Assembly (NCBI RefSeq): GCF_001570885.1
Contig: NZ_BCSN01000001.1
Location: forward strand, 1 to 64,000
Source of the DNA: Micrococcus lylae NBRC 15355
GTDB taxonomy: Bacteria; Actinomycetota; Actinomycetes; Actinomycetales; Micrococcaceae
Direction of reading: 5' to 3'
Length of the DNA: 64,000 bases
The position numbers were made by a program, and so were the translations under genes. The stretch's first letter is position 1; every line of letters begins with the position of its first letter. Of the stretch, positions 9,085 to 20,001 are shown piece after piece. The notes beneath the pieces are model-generated. The model searched no databases. It saw only the letters and a program-made list of their open reading frames with translations, and was not told the DNA's origin.

Positions 9085-10296
9085 TCAGAAGGTCAGCGGC
9101 CAGGTGGTGTGGTGCTGCAGATGGCGCAGCGCCACCTCGTCCGCACGGCGGTGCTGCACCCGGATCGCCTTCGCGTAGTACCCGAGCAGCTGCTCACACA
9201 GCACCGGCCAGGTGCGGCCCTGCACGGACTCCCAGGCGGCCTGGGCGAAGGCGGTGCGCTTGGCGTCGTCGTAGACCAGGTCCGCCACCTGCTCGCGCAG
9301 CTGGGCGAGGTTCTTCGGCTCATACAGCCAGCCGGTGCGGGAGGAGTCCACGATGTCCAACGGTCCGCCGCGGCCCACCGCGACCACCGGCACGCCCGAG
9401 GCCATGGCCTCCTGCAGCGTCTGCCCGAAGGTGTCCGACTCGCCCGGGTGCACGAACAGGTCCAACGAGGCCACGTGGCGGGCCAGGTCCTCGCCCCCCT
9501 GGAAGCCGGCGAAGTGCGCACCCGGAAGCTGCGCCTGCAGCTGCTCCTTCAGCGGGCCCGAGCCGATGACCACCAGACGGGTGCCCGGCAGGTCCGCCAG
9601 CACGGCCAGATCCTCCACCTGCTTCTCATGGGCCAGCCGGCCCACGAAGCCGATCAACCGCTCGCCGTTCGGGGCGAGCTCGCGGCGCAGCTGCTCGGAC
9701 CGCTTGGACGGGTGGAACCGCTCCGAGTCCACACCGCGGGCCCAGCGGTGCACCCGGCGCACCCCATGGGAGTGCAGCTGGCAGATGGTGAAGCTGCTCG
9801 GCGCCACCGTCAGCGTGGCGGTGTTGTGCAGGCGAGCCACGTGGCTCCACAGCACGTCCTCCAGCCACGGCGCCCCATAGCGCGCCGCGTAGCGGGGGAC
9901 TTCGGTCTGGTAGACGGCCACGGACGGGATGCCCAGCTGGTCCGCCGCCTGCACCGCCCGCCAGCCCAGCACGAACGGGGAGGCGATGTGCACCACGTCC
10001 GGGCGGAACCCCGCCAGGATCGAACGCACCCGCGCCACCGGCCCGGCGGCCACGCGCACCGAGGCGTAGCCGGACAGCGGCACGGACGGCAGACGGTGCA
10101 CGTCGAAGCCCTCGACCTGACTGGGCGCCGTGTCCTGACCGACCCGCTGCGTCCAGCCGGCCATCCAGGAGGACGCAGGGGCGATCACGATCGCCTCATG
10201 GCCCTCCCGTCGCAGGTGCCTGAGCACCTGGAGCACGGAGTTGGTGACCCCGTTCATGTGGGGCAGGAACGATTCGGCGACCACGGCAACGCGCAT
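9085..10296 (-). CDS. GT4-family glycosyltransferase, MgtA-like GDP-mannose-dependent mannosyltransferase
   Basis: 403 residues. It opens MRVAVVAESFLPHMNGVTNSV, the GT-B fold N-terminus typical of the mycobacterial MgtA/PimB' group, and has the donor-site pattern FVHPGESDTFGQTLQEAMASGVPVVAVGRGGPLDIV (the E-x7-E motif of GT4 enzymes). Such enzymes transfer mannose to lipid acceptors at the inner membrane; Micrococcus makes lipomannan, so a role in its assembly is plausible but inferred. Start at 10296: the 86 upstream codons look non-coding, and TAGCGT seven bases before the ATG fits a leaderless mRNA. Confidence 0.82.
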   Translation of the reverse strand: MRVAVVAESFLPHMNGVTNSVLQVLRHLRREGHEAIVIAPASSWMAGWTQRVGQDTAPSQVEGFDVHRLPSVPLSGYASVRVAAGPVARVRSILAGFRPDVVHIASPFVLGWRAVQAADQLGIPSVAVYQTEVPRYAARYGAPWLEDVLWSHVARLHNTATLTVAPSSFTICQLHSHGVRRVHRWARGVDSERFHPSKRSEQLRRELAPNGERLIGFVGRLAHEKQVEDLAVLADLPGTRLVVIGSGPLKEQLQAQLPGAHFAGFQGGEDLARHVASLDLFVHPGESDTFGQTLQEAMASGVPVVAVGRGGPLDIVDSSRTGWLYEPKNLAQLREQVADLVYDDAKRTAFAQAAWESVQGRTWPVLCEQLLGYYAKAIRVQHRRADEVALRHLQHHTTWPLTF

Positions 10297-13271
<2,975 letters not shown>

Positions 13272-13304
13272 GGTGCTGCTGCCGTTCCGGGAGCGGGCGC
13301 GCTC

Positions 13305-13364
13305 ACAAGGCAACGGGCGCCGGGAGCGGGGCTTACAAGGCAACGGGCGCCGGGAGCGGGGCTT
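13305..13364 (+). repeat. Two exact 30-bp tandem repeats
   Basis: Units at 13305-13334 and 13335-13364, each beginning ACAAGGCAACGGGCGCC and ending GAGCGGGGCTT. They abut the long inverted repeat at 13366 upstream of the endonuclease-fold gene. Confidence 0.85.
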
Positions 13365-13365
13365 G

Positions 13366-13428
13366 CGTGTATCGAAGTTGGGTCGCAGGGGGCCTGAGTT
13401 CTGCGAATCGGCCCAACTTCGATACACG
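13366..13428. repeat. Long inverted repeat, 17-bp perfect arms (left flank of endonuclease-fold gene)
   Basis: Arms CGTGTATCGAAGTTGGG (13366-13382) and its exact complement (13412-13428) enclose a 29-bp loop. A second member of the same family lies at 14753-14815, and I found no other copy in the window. The gap 13272-13559 otherwise contains only the tandem repeat next to it. Confidence 0.9.
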
Positions 13429-13559
13429 GACAACCTCACACGTGGGCGGCATTCTGCGGCCGAGGTGCGCACACCGAGCGCGCTGCCGGTGTACCGCCGG
13501 TTGTCCACAGATTCCGGCCACCTGCTCAACGGTGCGACTGCACGAACCAGAGTGGAGCC

Positions 13560-14579
13560 ATGTCTCGCTCTGCTCCGATCCCTGACGCCCTGCTCTGGAA
13601 GGCCTTCACCATCGCCGAGGCGGAGGCGGCCGGAGTGAGCTACCACCGGCTTCGCGGCCCTTCCTTCGAGAGGGTCGGGCACGGCCGGTACCGGTACATC
13701 GACTCGCAGCTCGTGCGTGCCGCCGCTGAGCAGACGGGCGTGGGCGAACAGGAGATCTATCGTTGGAGCCCGCTGGTGCCGCCGCCGTCAGCGGTCATGC
13801 TCCTCGAGATCCTGGCGCGGTGCCCAGACGCCGTGGTGTCCCATGCGACGGCGGCCCGACTCCGGAACTTCTGGCTGCCGTCTCGGCTGGTTGCGGACGA
13901 CCGGCTGCATGTGACGCGGTCGAGAAGCCGTGGAGTCCTCAAGGACCGGTGGGTGGTCACCCACCGCAGCGACCTGCCGCGGCACCATTCCACGCCACTG
14001 GTCCTCGTCGGCCACAGCATCAGGGTGACTGCTCCGGAACGGCTCTGGACGGAGCTGGCGACGGAGCTGACCGACGACGAGCTCGTCATCCTCGGCGACC
14101 ACCTCATCCGCAGGAGCGGCAGGAGCCGGAGGGCCGTGCGGGAGAAGGGCCCTCACCTCTTGGAGAGGTTTCGCCAGGCACTCGACAGCCCAGGGGCGCG
14201 GCCACAGCGGCGGAAGCTTCGTGCAGCGCTGCAGCGCATCAGGATCGGAGCCGACTCGCCCAAGGAGACCGAGCTTCGGTTGGCCCTCATCGCCGCCGGA
14301 CTGCCCGAGCCGGAGCTGCAGATCGAAGAATGGGACGCAGACTACTCCGCGGACTTCCCCGCGACTGCAGACATGGGATGGCGGAGCGCCAGGATCGTCC
14401 TCCAGTACGAGGGCGCCCATCACAGCCACCGGATCGATGAGGACGTTCGCCGGGATGCGGTGTTCCAGCGCAAGGGGTACACCGTGATCCGTGTGTCTGC
14501 ATCCGATGCCAAAGACGGGTTCCGCGGAGTCATCGCCCGGGTCCGCGCGCTTCTGGGCGCGGAGCGACAGGCGGGCTGA
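13560..14579 (+). CDS. DUF559-type restriction-endonuclease-fold protein
   Basis: 339 residues. The C-terminal 100 residues resemble the Vsr/DUF559 endonuclease fold: SPKETELRLALIAAGLPEPELQIEEWD, then ARIVLQYEGAHHSHRIDEDVRRDAVFQRKGYTVIRVS, where an acidic residue after the first strands and the YEGxxH segment form the presumed metal site. The N-terminal part looks like a winged-helix/AbiEi-antitoxin-like module (ALLWKAFTIAEAEAAGVSYHRLRG). Many actinobacteria carry several such genes, whose function is unknown. It is bracketed by two copies of one palindromic repeat and by tandem arrays, suggesting the gene and repeats travel or act together (inference). Confidence 0.72.
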   Translation: MSRSAPIPDALLWKAFTIAEAEAAGVSYHRLRGPSFERVGHGRYRYIDSQLVRAAAEQTGVGEQEIYRWSPLVPPPSAVMLLEILARCPDAVVSHATAARLRNFWLPSRLVADDRLHVTRSRSRGVLKDRWVVTHRSDLPRHHSTPLVLVGHSIRVTAPERLWTELATELTDDELVILGDHLIRRSGRSRRAVREKGPHLLERFRQALDSPGARPQRRKLRAALQRIRIGADSPKETELRLALIAAGLPEPELQIEEWDADYSADFPATADMGWRSARIVLQYEGAHHSHRIDEDVRRDAVFQRKGYTVIRVSASDAKDGFRGVIARVRALLGAERQAG

Positions 14580-14622
14580 GGCTCCGCCGACGACCGCCTC
14601 GATCGTACGTGTATGGAGCATC

Positions 14623-14749
14623 GTGGGCGTGCCGGACGTCGTTGATCGTGGGTGTACAAGACGTCGTGGGTGTGCCGGACGTCGTGGGTGTGCCGGACGT
14701 CGTCGATCCTGGGTGTGCCGGGCGTCGTTGATTGTGGGTGCCGGACGTC
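14623..14749 (+). repeat. Array of six 18-bp units with optional 7-bp spacers
   Basis: Unit consensus GTGGGTGTGCCGGACGTC at 14623, 14648, 14666, 14684, 14709 and 14734 (the last two bases short). Three of the junctions carry a 7-bp spacer GTYGATY, two have none, and the sixth unit runs directly into the inverted repeat at 14753. It occupies most of the 331-bp gap after the endonuclease-fold gene. It is not a CRISPR: units are short and spacers are near-identical. Confidence 0.88.
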
Positions 14750-14752
14750 GTG

Positions 14753-14815
14753 CGTGTATCGAACTTGGGTCATGTGGGGCCCTGGAGGCCGAATCCGGGC
14801 CAACTTCGATACCCG
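14753..14815. repeat. Long inverted repeat, right flank of endonuclease-fold gene
   Basis: Left arm CGTGTATCGAACTTGGG (14753-14769) and right arm GCCAACTTCGATACCCG (14799-14815), pairing at 14 of 17 positions, with a 29-bp loop as in the copy at 13366. Arm sequence and geometry show both belong to one family. The remainder of the gap to 14910 shows nothing recognisable. Confidence 0.85.
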
Positions 14816-14910
14816 CAACGAGAGGGGTCACGTGCCGTCCAGCGTTGCGCCGTGCGAGAAGGCGCCCAGCCTTCGGGCCCGGCCCCACTCAGCCTGCGAG
14901 CCGACTCGGC

Positions 14911-15531
14911 TCAGCCGCCGAGGCCGCCGATACCTCCCATGGTCTTGGTGAACTCAGCCTGGCACACGGCCTCGGACTTGAGGGTGAGGGCCTGGCGGAG
15001 GCACTCGTCGTAGGCGCTGGCGGCCTCCCAGAACAGCAGTGGTGTCAGCGAGGCCACCGCCACAAATGTGCCGAGGGCCAGCCCGGCGCCCAGCATGACG
15101 CGCAGGAACCCGGGCTTCGTGAGCTTTCCGGCGCGCATCCAGGCCACGAAGCCCACAGCCACCGCGCCCACTGCGAACGGTGCGGCCAGCAGCTTCCAGG
15201 GCAGCAGCAGGTCCATCGCGAGGATGGTGCACAACAGCAGGCCGCACTGCCACAGCAGCAGCCGTCCGACGTTCTTGCGGAGCTTCAGCTCCTCGGCCTC
15301 GTTCGCAGGCTTGCCGGAGCCGTTCTTCCCAGACCTGTTCCTGCCGGGCCAGCCGCCACCGGCAGGCCCACCAGGCCCACCACCGGCCGGCCCGCCACGC
15401 TCACCGGGCCCGCCGTTCCCGGGACCTCCGCCCTGACCGCCGGGCTCTGCGGACCTGCTGGAGGCAGGGTCCTGCCCGGGCTTCTGCGTCGGGTCGGTGT
15501 GCGGACCTGCGGGCGGCGTGGGAGCGGACAC
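14911..15531 (-). CDS. Small membrane protein with Gly/Pro-rich N-terminus
   Basis: 206 residues with a GTG start. Residues 1-75 are Pro/Gly-rich and disordered (GGPGNGGPGERGGPAGGGPGG), followed by three membrane helices (LLLWQCGLLLCTILAMDLLL, LLAAPFAVGAVAVGFVAWM, MLGAGLALGTFVAVASLTPLLF) and a short tail with two cysteines. I do not recognise a family. A TAGGGT box sits six bases before the GTG, indicating a leaderless mRNA. It is transcribed away from purN with only 22 bp between the two start codons, so their expression may be linked or competing. Confidence 0.7.
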   Translation of the reverse strand: MSAPTPPAGPHTDPTQKPGQDPASSRSAEPGGQGGGPGNGGPGERGGPAGGGPGGPAGGGWPGRNRSGKNGSGKPANEAEELKLRKNVGRLLLWQCGLLLCTILAMDLLLPWKLLAAPFAVGAVAVGFVAWMRAGKLTKPGFLRVMLGAGLALGTFVAVASLTPLLFWEAASAYDECLRQALTLKSEAVCQAEFTKTMGGIGGLGG

Positions 15532-15553
15532 GCTTCCACCCTACGATGAAGGC
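15532..15553. promoter_or_regulatory. 22-bp symmetric divergent leaderless promoter
   Basis: The minus-strand gene has TAGGGT (15543-15538) then six bases then GTG. purN has TACGAT (15542-15547) then six bases then ATG. The two -10 boxes share the central TA, and both start codons are equidistant from it. Each gene's -35 region must lie inside the other gene's coding sequence. Confidence 0.7.
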
Positions 15554-16144
15554 ATGCGCATCGTTGCCCTCGTCTCCGGTTCCGGCACCAACCTGCAGGC
15601 TGTCCTCGACGCCGTCGCGGGCGGTCACCTGCCTCTCGAGATCGCCGCGGTCGGCGCGGACGTCCCGGGCGTGCAGGGTCTGGCCCGGGCGGAGGCGGCC
15701 GGGGTTCCCACGTTCACGGTCTCTGTGAAGGAGCACGCGGACCGGGACGCCTGGAACGTCGCGCTCGCCGACGCCGTCGCCGCCTATGAGCCGGACCTCG
15801 TGGTCTGCTCGGGCTTCATGCGGATCCTCGGCGCCGGGTTCCTGGAGCGCTTCGCCGGCCGCATCGTGAACACGCATCCGGCCCTGCTGCCGTCCTTCCC
15901 GGGCGCGCACGGCGTCCGCGACGCCCTGGCCTACGGCGTGAAGGTCACCGGCTGCACGGTCCACTGGGTCGACGCCGGCGTGGACACCGGCCGCATCATC
16001 GCGCAGGCCGCCGTCCCGGTCATGGACACAGACACCGAGGAGGAGCTCCATGAGCGCATCAAGGTGCAGGAGCGCGCCCTGCTGGTCCGCGTCCTCGGCG
16101 ACTTCGCCGCCCGCCACGCCGCCGGCGAGACTGTCAGTGCCTGA
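15554..16144 (+). CDS. purN: Phosphoribosylglycinamide formyltransferase
   Basis: 196 residues. It transfers a formyl group from 10-formyl-tetrahydrofolate to GAR, the third step of purine synthesis. Motifs are SGSGTNLQA (phosphate site, residues 8-16) and NTHPALLPSFPG with catalytic Asn 106 and His 108, plus Asp 144 in VDAGVDTG. ATG at 15554 has a TACGAT box six bases upstream and no ribosome site, so the mRNA is probably leaderless. The last 12 codons and the stop are duplicated just downstream. The other purine/one-carbon genes here are purH, purU, glyA and folD. Confidence 0.95.
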   Translation: MRIVALVSGSGTNLQAVLDAVAGGHLPLEIAAVGADVPGVQGLARAEAAGVPTFTVSVKEHADRDAWNVALADAVAAYEPDLVVCSGFMRILGAGFLERFAGRIVNTHPALLPSFPGAHGVRDALAYGVKVTGCTVHWVDAGVDTGRIIAQAAVPVMDTDTEEELHERIKVQERALLVRVLGDFAARHAAGETVSA

Positions 16145-16182
16145 CCGCCCGCCACGCCGCCGGCGAGACTGTCAGTGCCTGA
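16107..16182 (+). repeat. 38-bp tandem duplication spanning the purN stop codon
   Basis: Units 16107-16144 and 16145-16182 are identical as read, with the beginning of a third. The second copy is untranslated because the first contains the TGA. Confidence 0.9.
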
Positions 16183-16206
16183 CCGCCCGCGCCTGACCTC
16201 GCCCGC

Positions 16207-16518
16207 TCACCAGCCGCGCTGGTACTGCCGCACGGCCCGGTTCCGCTCGCGGGCGTTGAATGCGGTCACCTGCAGGGGCAGGGTGACCAGGTCCCAGACC
16301 ATCACGAGGCCCCAGATGATGAGGGGGATCCAGCCGATGAGGATCGCGGCGGTCGCGGTGCCGACGCCGAACAGCACGGCCAGCGTGATGCCGGTGATCC
16401 ACTTGCCGAGGTACATGCGGTGCACGCCCAGCCAGCCGAGCAGCACCAGCAGGACGTAGGCGAGCACGACGCTGCGTCCCGCCTGGACGATCACGGTCGG
16501 CGGCTGAGGGTAGGTCAT
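16207..16518 (-). CDS. TM2-domain membrane protein
   Basis: 103 residues with the TM2 layout: a helix (VVLAYVLLVLLGWLGVHRMYLGKWITGITLAVLFG), a short turn, and a second helix pair (AILIGWIPLIIWGLVMVWDLVTLPLQV). The GxHRMYLGK stretch is the family hallmark. The function of bacterial TM2 proteins is unknown. TAGAAT lies eight bases before the ATG, suggesting a leaderless start. It faces purN convergently. Confidence 0.85.
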   Translation of the reverse strand: MTYPQPPTVIVQAGRSVVLAYVLLVLLGWLGVHRMYLGKWITGITLAVLFGVGTATAAILIGWIPLIIWGLVMVWDLVTLPLQVTAFNARERNRAVRQYQRGW

Positions 16519-16558
16519 GGTCCGCGATTCTAGGCCTCGGCCTGGGAGAACGCCTCCC

Positions 16559-17995
16559 TCATCTCCTCCCAGCAGGCCCAGGGGATTCTCGGGCTGCCTC
16601 GTCCTCGGCGCCGGCCAGGTGCTCGCCGGCGGTCTCGGGCGCAGCCACCGCCATCGCGGCCAGGGACAGCGCCACGAGCAGGCCGGTGAGCACGAACGCC
16701 CCGGTCAGGCCGAGCATCGGCACCAGCCAGCCCACGAACAGCAGCGGGCCCACGCCGGCGGCCACGCGGGAAGCCGCGGAGGCCCAGCCGAAGCCGGAGG
16801 CGCGCAGGGTGGTCGGGTACAGCTCGGTGACATACGTGTAGAGCACCGGCACGGCCACCTGCACGAGGAAGCCGAACAGCAGCACCAGCGGCAGCGCCGC
16901 CGCGGGCACGCCCAGCACGGAGCTGAGCCACACGAGCACCGCGCAGGATGCCAGGGAGCTGACGGCCAGCAGCCGGCGGCGCCCGGTGCGCTCCACCAGG
17001 ACGGCGGAGGCCACCACGCCCAGCAGGCCGACGGCCGCCATGCCGGAGGTCATCACGAACGCCCGCGACTGCTCGTGGCCGGCCTCCACGAGGAAGGTCG
17101 GCAGCCACTGCAGGGCCAGGTAGTAGGTGAGCATGATCGAGCAGAACAGCGCCCAGGCCACGGCGGTCACCTTCGGCAAGTGCCGCCAGACCGCCACGAG
17201 CTGCTCGCCCACGGCCTGCAGCCCGCCGCCCAGCCCGCTGCCGGCGGCCTCGGGCATGGTGTATTCGCGGCGCTCGGCGCCGGTGTCCTCCACCAGCGTG
17301 TCGACGACGGCACGCGCCTCCGCCTCGCGGCCTCGGCTCATCAGATAGAAGGGGGACTCGGGGACGCCGCGGCGCACAAGGAACACCAGCAGCGCGGGCA
17401 GGACCATGGCGAGCAGCGGCAGCCGCCAGTCGCCCCAGGTGGCCACGAGCCAGGCGGACACCAGGCCGCAGAGGGCTGCGCCGACCGGCCACCAGCCGTC
17501 CATGGCGGTGAGCACCCTGCCGCGCAGGTGCCGGGGCGTGAACTCGGAGACCAGGGCGTAGTCCACGGGGATGGTGCCGCCCAGGCCGATGCCGGCGAGG
17601 AAGCGGAAGAACGCGAACCAGCCGATGGACGGGGCGAGCGCGCCGGCCAGGGTGAAGACCGAGAACACCAGCAGCGTCAGGGTGAACGCCTTCTTGCGGC
17701 CCAGCCGGTCCGCGACCGTGCCCCAGAGGAAGGCGCCCACGCCCATGCCGATGAGGTTCGCGGTGCCGATCCAGGCGGCCTCGGACCTCTCCAGCCCCCA
17801 TTCGGCGGTCAGCAACGGGATCATCACGCCGTTCAGTGCGACGTCCCAGGCGTCGAACATGAAGCCGAGCCCGCCGATGAGGAAGATCCGGCCCTGCACG
17901 GACCATCGCCACGGCAGCTCCTGCACGACCTCCTCTCCGGTGGGGAGGCGGCCGCCGGCAGGGTGGGCGGCGGTGGTGGCGGGGGAGGAGGACAT
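16559..17995 (-). CDS. MFS transporter (sugar-porter/SV2-like)
   Basis: 478 residues with 12 predicted helices. After a 25-residue tail comes WSVQGRIFLIGGLGFMFDAWDVALNG, then the loop motif GTVADRLGRKKAF and the second-half equivalent VERTGRRRLLA, plus the family motif VPESPFYLMSRGR. This is the pattern of the metabolite:H+ symporter/sugar porter branch. Start at 17995 is chosen because AGGAG lies upstream and the 16 earlier codons look non-coding. The substrate cannot be deduced; no catabolic neighbour is present. Confidence 0.85.
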   Translation of the reverse strand: MSSSPATTAAHPAGGRLPTGEEVVQELPWRWSVQGRIFLIGGLGFMFDAWDVALNGVMIPLLTAEWGLERSEAAWIGTANLIGMGVGAFLWGTVADRLGRKKAFTLTLLVFSVFTLAGALAPSIGWFAFFRFLAGIGLGGTIPVDYALVSEFTPRHLRGRVLTAMDGWWPVGAALCGLVSAWLVATWGDWRLPLLAMVLPALLVFLVRRGVPESPFYLMSRGREAEARAVVDTLVEDTGAERREYTMPEAAGSGLGGGLQAVGEQLVAVWRHLPKVTAVAWALFCSIMLTYYLALQWLPTFLVEAGHEQSRAFVMTSGMAAVGLLGVVASAVLVERTGRRRLLAVSSLASCAVLVWLSSVLGVPAAALPLVLLFGFLVQVAVPVLYTYVTELYPTTLRASGFGWASAASRVAAGVGPLLFVGWLVPMLGLTGAFVLTGLLVALSLAAMAVAAPETAGEHLAGAEDEAARESPGPAGRR

Positions 17996-18302
17996 CGGCG
18001 TCGGTCTCCTGTGCTCTGGTGTGCGGTGTGGTCTCAAGGCCACGGGCGAGGCCCGTGTGGGGTCGTCGTCTCGGTGGTCGAAGCGAGGGCCAGGCTCCGC
18101 GCGGGGCGAGGCGCCTCGTGCCGCAGGGACTCGATGACCGCGGGGACCCGGCCCCGTCCGCGGGGTGAGGCGCCCACCGGCGGCGAGTGCCGTCGTCGTG
18201 GGTCAGGGGAGAGTATGCGCAGGACCGACGTGGCGTGCCACCTCTAGACTGGCTTCGTTACTTCACCTCCGACTTTTCCCTGACGCTGAGGAGACCTCTG
18301 CC
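17996..18302. promoter_or_regulatory. Divergent region between MFS gene and purH
   Basis: 307 bp. A TAGACT -10-like box at 18245-18250 would start purH mRNA near 18257, giving a leader of about 45 nt with GAGGAG as ribosome site. A partial dispersed motif (GCCGTCGTCGTGGG) sits near 18190. No riboswitch fold was recognised. Confidence 0.4.
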
Positions 18303-19997
18303 GTGAGCACCGCGCAGCCGACCGCGATCGACGCCCTGGACACCGTCCCGCTGAAGCGGGCCCTGATCTCCGTGTATGACAAGACCGGCCTCGAGGAGCT
18401 CGCGACCGGGCTGCACGCGGCGGGCGTCGCGATCGTCTCCACCGGCTCCACCGCGAAGCGCATCGCGGACGCCGGCGTCCCGGTCACCGAGGTCTCCGAG
18501 GTCACCGGCTTCCAGGAGTGCCTGGACGGCCGCGTGAAGACCCTGCACCCGCGCGTGCACGCCGGCATCCTCGCCGACCGCCGCCGCGAGGACCACCGCG
18601 CCCAGCTGACGGACATGCAGATCGAGCCGTTCGACCTGGTGGTGGTGAACCTCTACCCGTTCGTGGACACCGTGCGCTCCGGCGCCGCCGAGGACGAGGT
18701 GGTGGAGCAGATCGACATCGGCGGACCGTCCATGGTCCGCGCGGCCGCGAAGAACCACGCGTCCGTGTCGATCGTGGTGGACCCGGCCGCGTACGGCGAG
18801 GTCGTTCAGGCCGCGAAGTCCGGCGGGTTCGACCTGATGGCCCGCCGCCGCCTGGCATCCCTGGCCTTTGCTCACACCGCGGCCTATGACAACGCGGTGG
18901 CCGCCTGGACCGCCGCCCACTACGGCGCGGACACCGAGGACGAGGACGTCCCGGTCTTCCCGCCGTACGCCGGCTTCTCCCTCGAGCGCGCGGACATCCT
19001 CCGCTACGGGGAGAACCCGCACCAGCCGGCCGCCCTGTACGCGGACTCCTCGGCGGCCCCGGGCATCGCCCAGTCCGAGCTGCTGCACGGCAAGGCCATG
19101 TCCTACAACAACTACGTGGACGCGGATGCCGCCGTGCGTGCCGCCTACGACCACGCAGGCCCGGCCGTCGCGATCGTCAAGCACGCCAACCCGTGCGGCG
19201 TGGCCGTGGCCGGCCAGGGCGAGGACATCGCGGTCGCCCACGCCAAGGCCCACGCCTGCGACCCGGTCTCCGCCTTCGGCGGCGTGATCGCCGCGAACCG
19301 CCCGGTGACCGCGGCGATGGCCGCGCAGGTGAAGGACATCTTCACCGAGGTGGTGGCCGCCCCGGCCTTCGACCCCGAGGCCGTCGAGATCCTCACCGCC
19401 AAGAAGAACCTGCGCCTGCTGGCCCTGCCCGAGGGCTTCGAGCGTGACGCCGTGGAGGCCAAGCAGGTCTCCGGCGGCATGCTCATGCAGATCACGGACG
19501 CGGTGGACGCCGACGGCGACGACCCGGCGAACTGGACCCTGGCCGCCGGCGAGGCCGCGGACGAGGCCACCCTCGCCGACCTCGCCTTCGCCTGGCGCGC
19601 CGTCCGCGCCGCCAAGTCCAATGCGGTGCTGCTGGCCTCCGGCGGTGCCACCGTGGGCGTCGGCATGGGCCAGGTCAACCGCCTGGACTCCTGCCGCCTG
19701 GCCGTGGAGCGCGCCAACACCCTGGGCTCCGCCGTCACTGGCGGCCAGGACGTGAACTCCGCCGGCGGAGCCGAGAACGTCACCGGCGCCGGCGCCCCGG
19801 AGCGCGCCCGCGGCGCCGTGGCCGCCTCGGACGCGTTCTTCCCGTTCGCCGACGGCCTGCAGATCCTCATCGACGCCGGTGTGAAGGCCGTCGTGCAGCC
19901 GGGCGGCTCCGTGCGTGACGCCGAGGTGGTCGAGGCCGCGAACGCCGCCGGCATCACCATGTACCTCACCGGCGCACGCCACTTCTTCCACGGCTGA
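18303..19997 (+). CDS. purH: Bifunctional AICAR transformylase/IMP cyclohydrolase
   Basis: 564 residues, slightly longer than the roughly 530 of many homologues. It carries out the last two steps of IMP synthesis. The N-terminal IMP cyclohydrolase (MGS-like) domain shows [26 protein letters not shown] and [24 protein letters not shown]; the transformylase domain shows [21 protein letters not shown] and [27 protein letters not shown]. The GTG at 18303 follows GAGGAG. mgtE begins four bases after its stop, so the two are probably co-transcribed, although functionally unrelated. Confidence 0.96.
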   Translation: MSTAQPTAIDALDTVPLKRALISVYDKTGLEELATGLHAAGVAIVSTGSTAKRIADAGVPVTEVSEVTGFQECLDGRVKTLHPRVHAGILADRRREDHRAQLTDMQIEPFDLVVVNLYPFVDTVRSGAAEDEVVEQIDIGGPSMVRAAAKNHASVSIVVDPAAYGEVVQAAKSGGFDLMARRRLASLAFAHTAAYDNAVAAWTAAHYGADTEDEDVPVFPPYAGFSLERADILRYGENPHQPAALYADSSAAPGIAQSELLHGKAMSYNNYVDADAAVRAAYDHAGPAVAIVKHANPCGVAVAGQGEDIAVAHAKAHACDPVSAFGGVIAANRPVTAAMAAQVKDIFTEVVAAPAFDPEAVEILTAKKNLRLLALPEGFERDAVEAKQVSGGMLMQITDAVDADGDDPANWTLAAGEAADEATLADLAFAWRAVRAAKSNAVLLASGGATVGVGMGQVNRLDSCRLAVERANTLGSAVTGGQDVNSAGGAENVTGAGAPERARGAVAASDAFFPFADGLQILIDAGVKAVVQPGGSVRDAEVVEAANAAGITMYLTGARHFFHG

Positions 19998-20001
19998 GCC
20001 T

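Noticed and set aside
14623-14749. Possible CRISPR array
   Set aside because: Units are 18 bp and the spacers are 0 or 7 bp and nearly identical; no cas genes nearby.
13272-14910. An insertion sequence
   Set aside because: No DDE or HUH transposase motif and no terminal inverted repeats or target duplication I can define; the flanking palindromes are internal inverted repeats.
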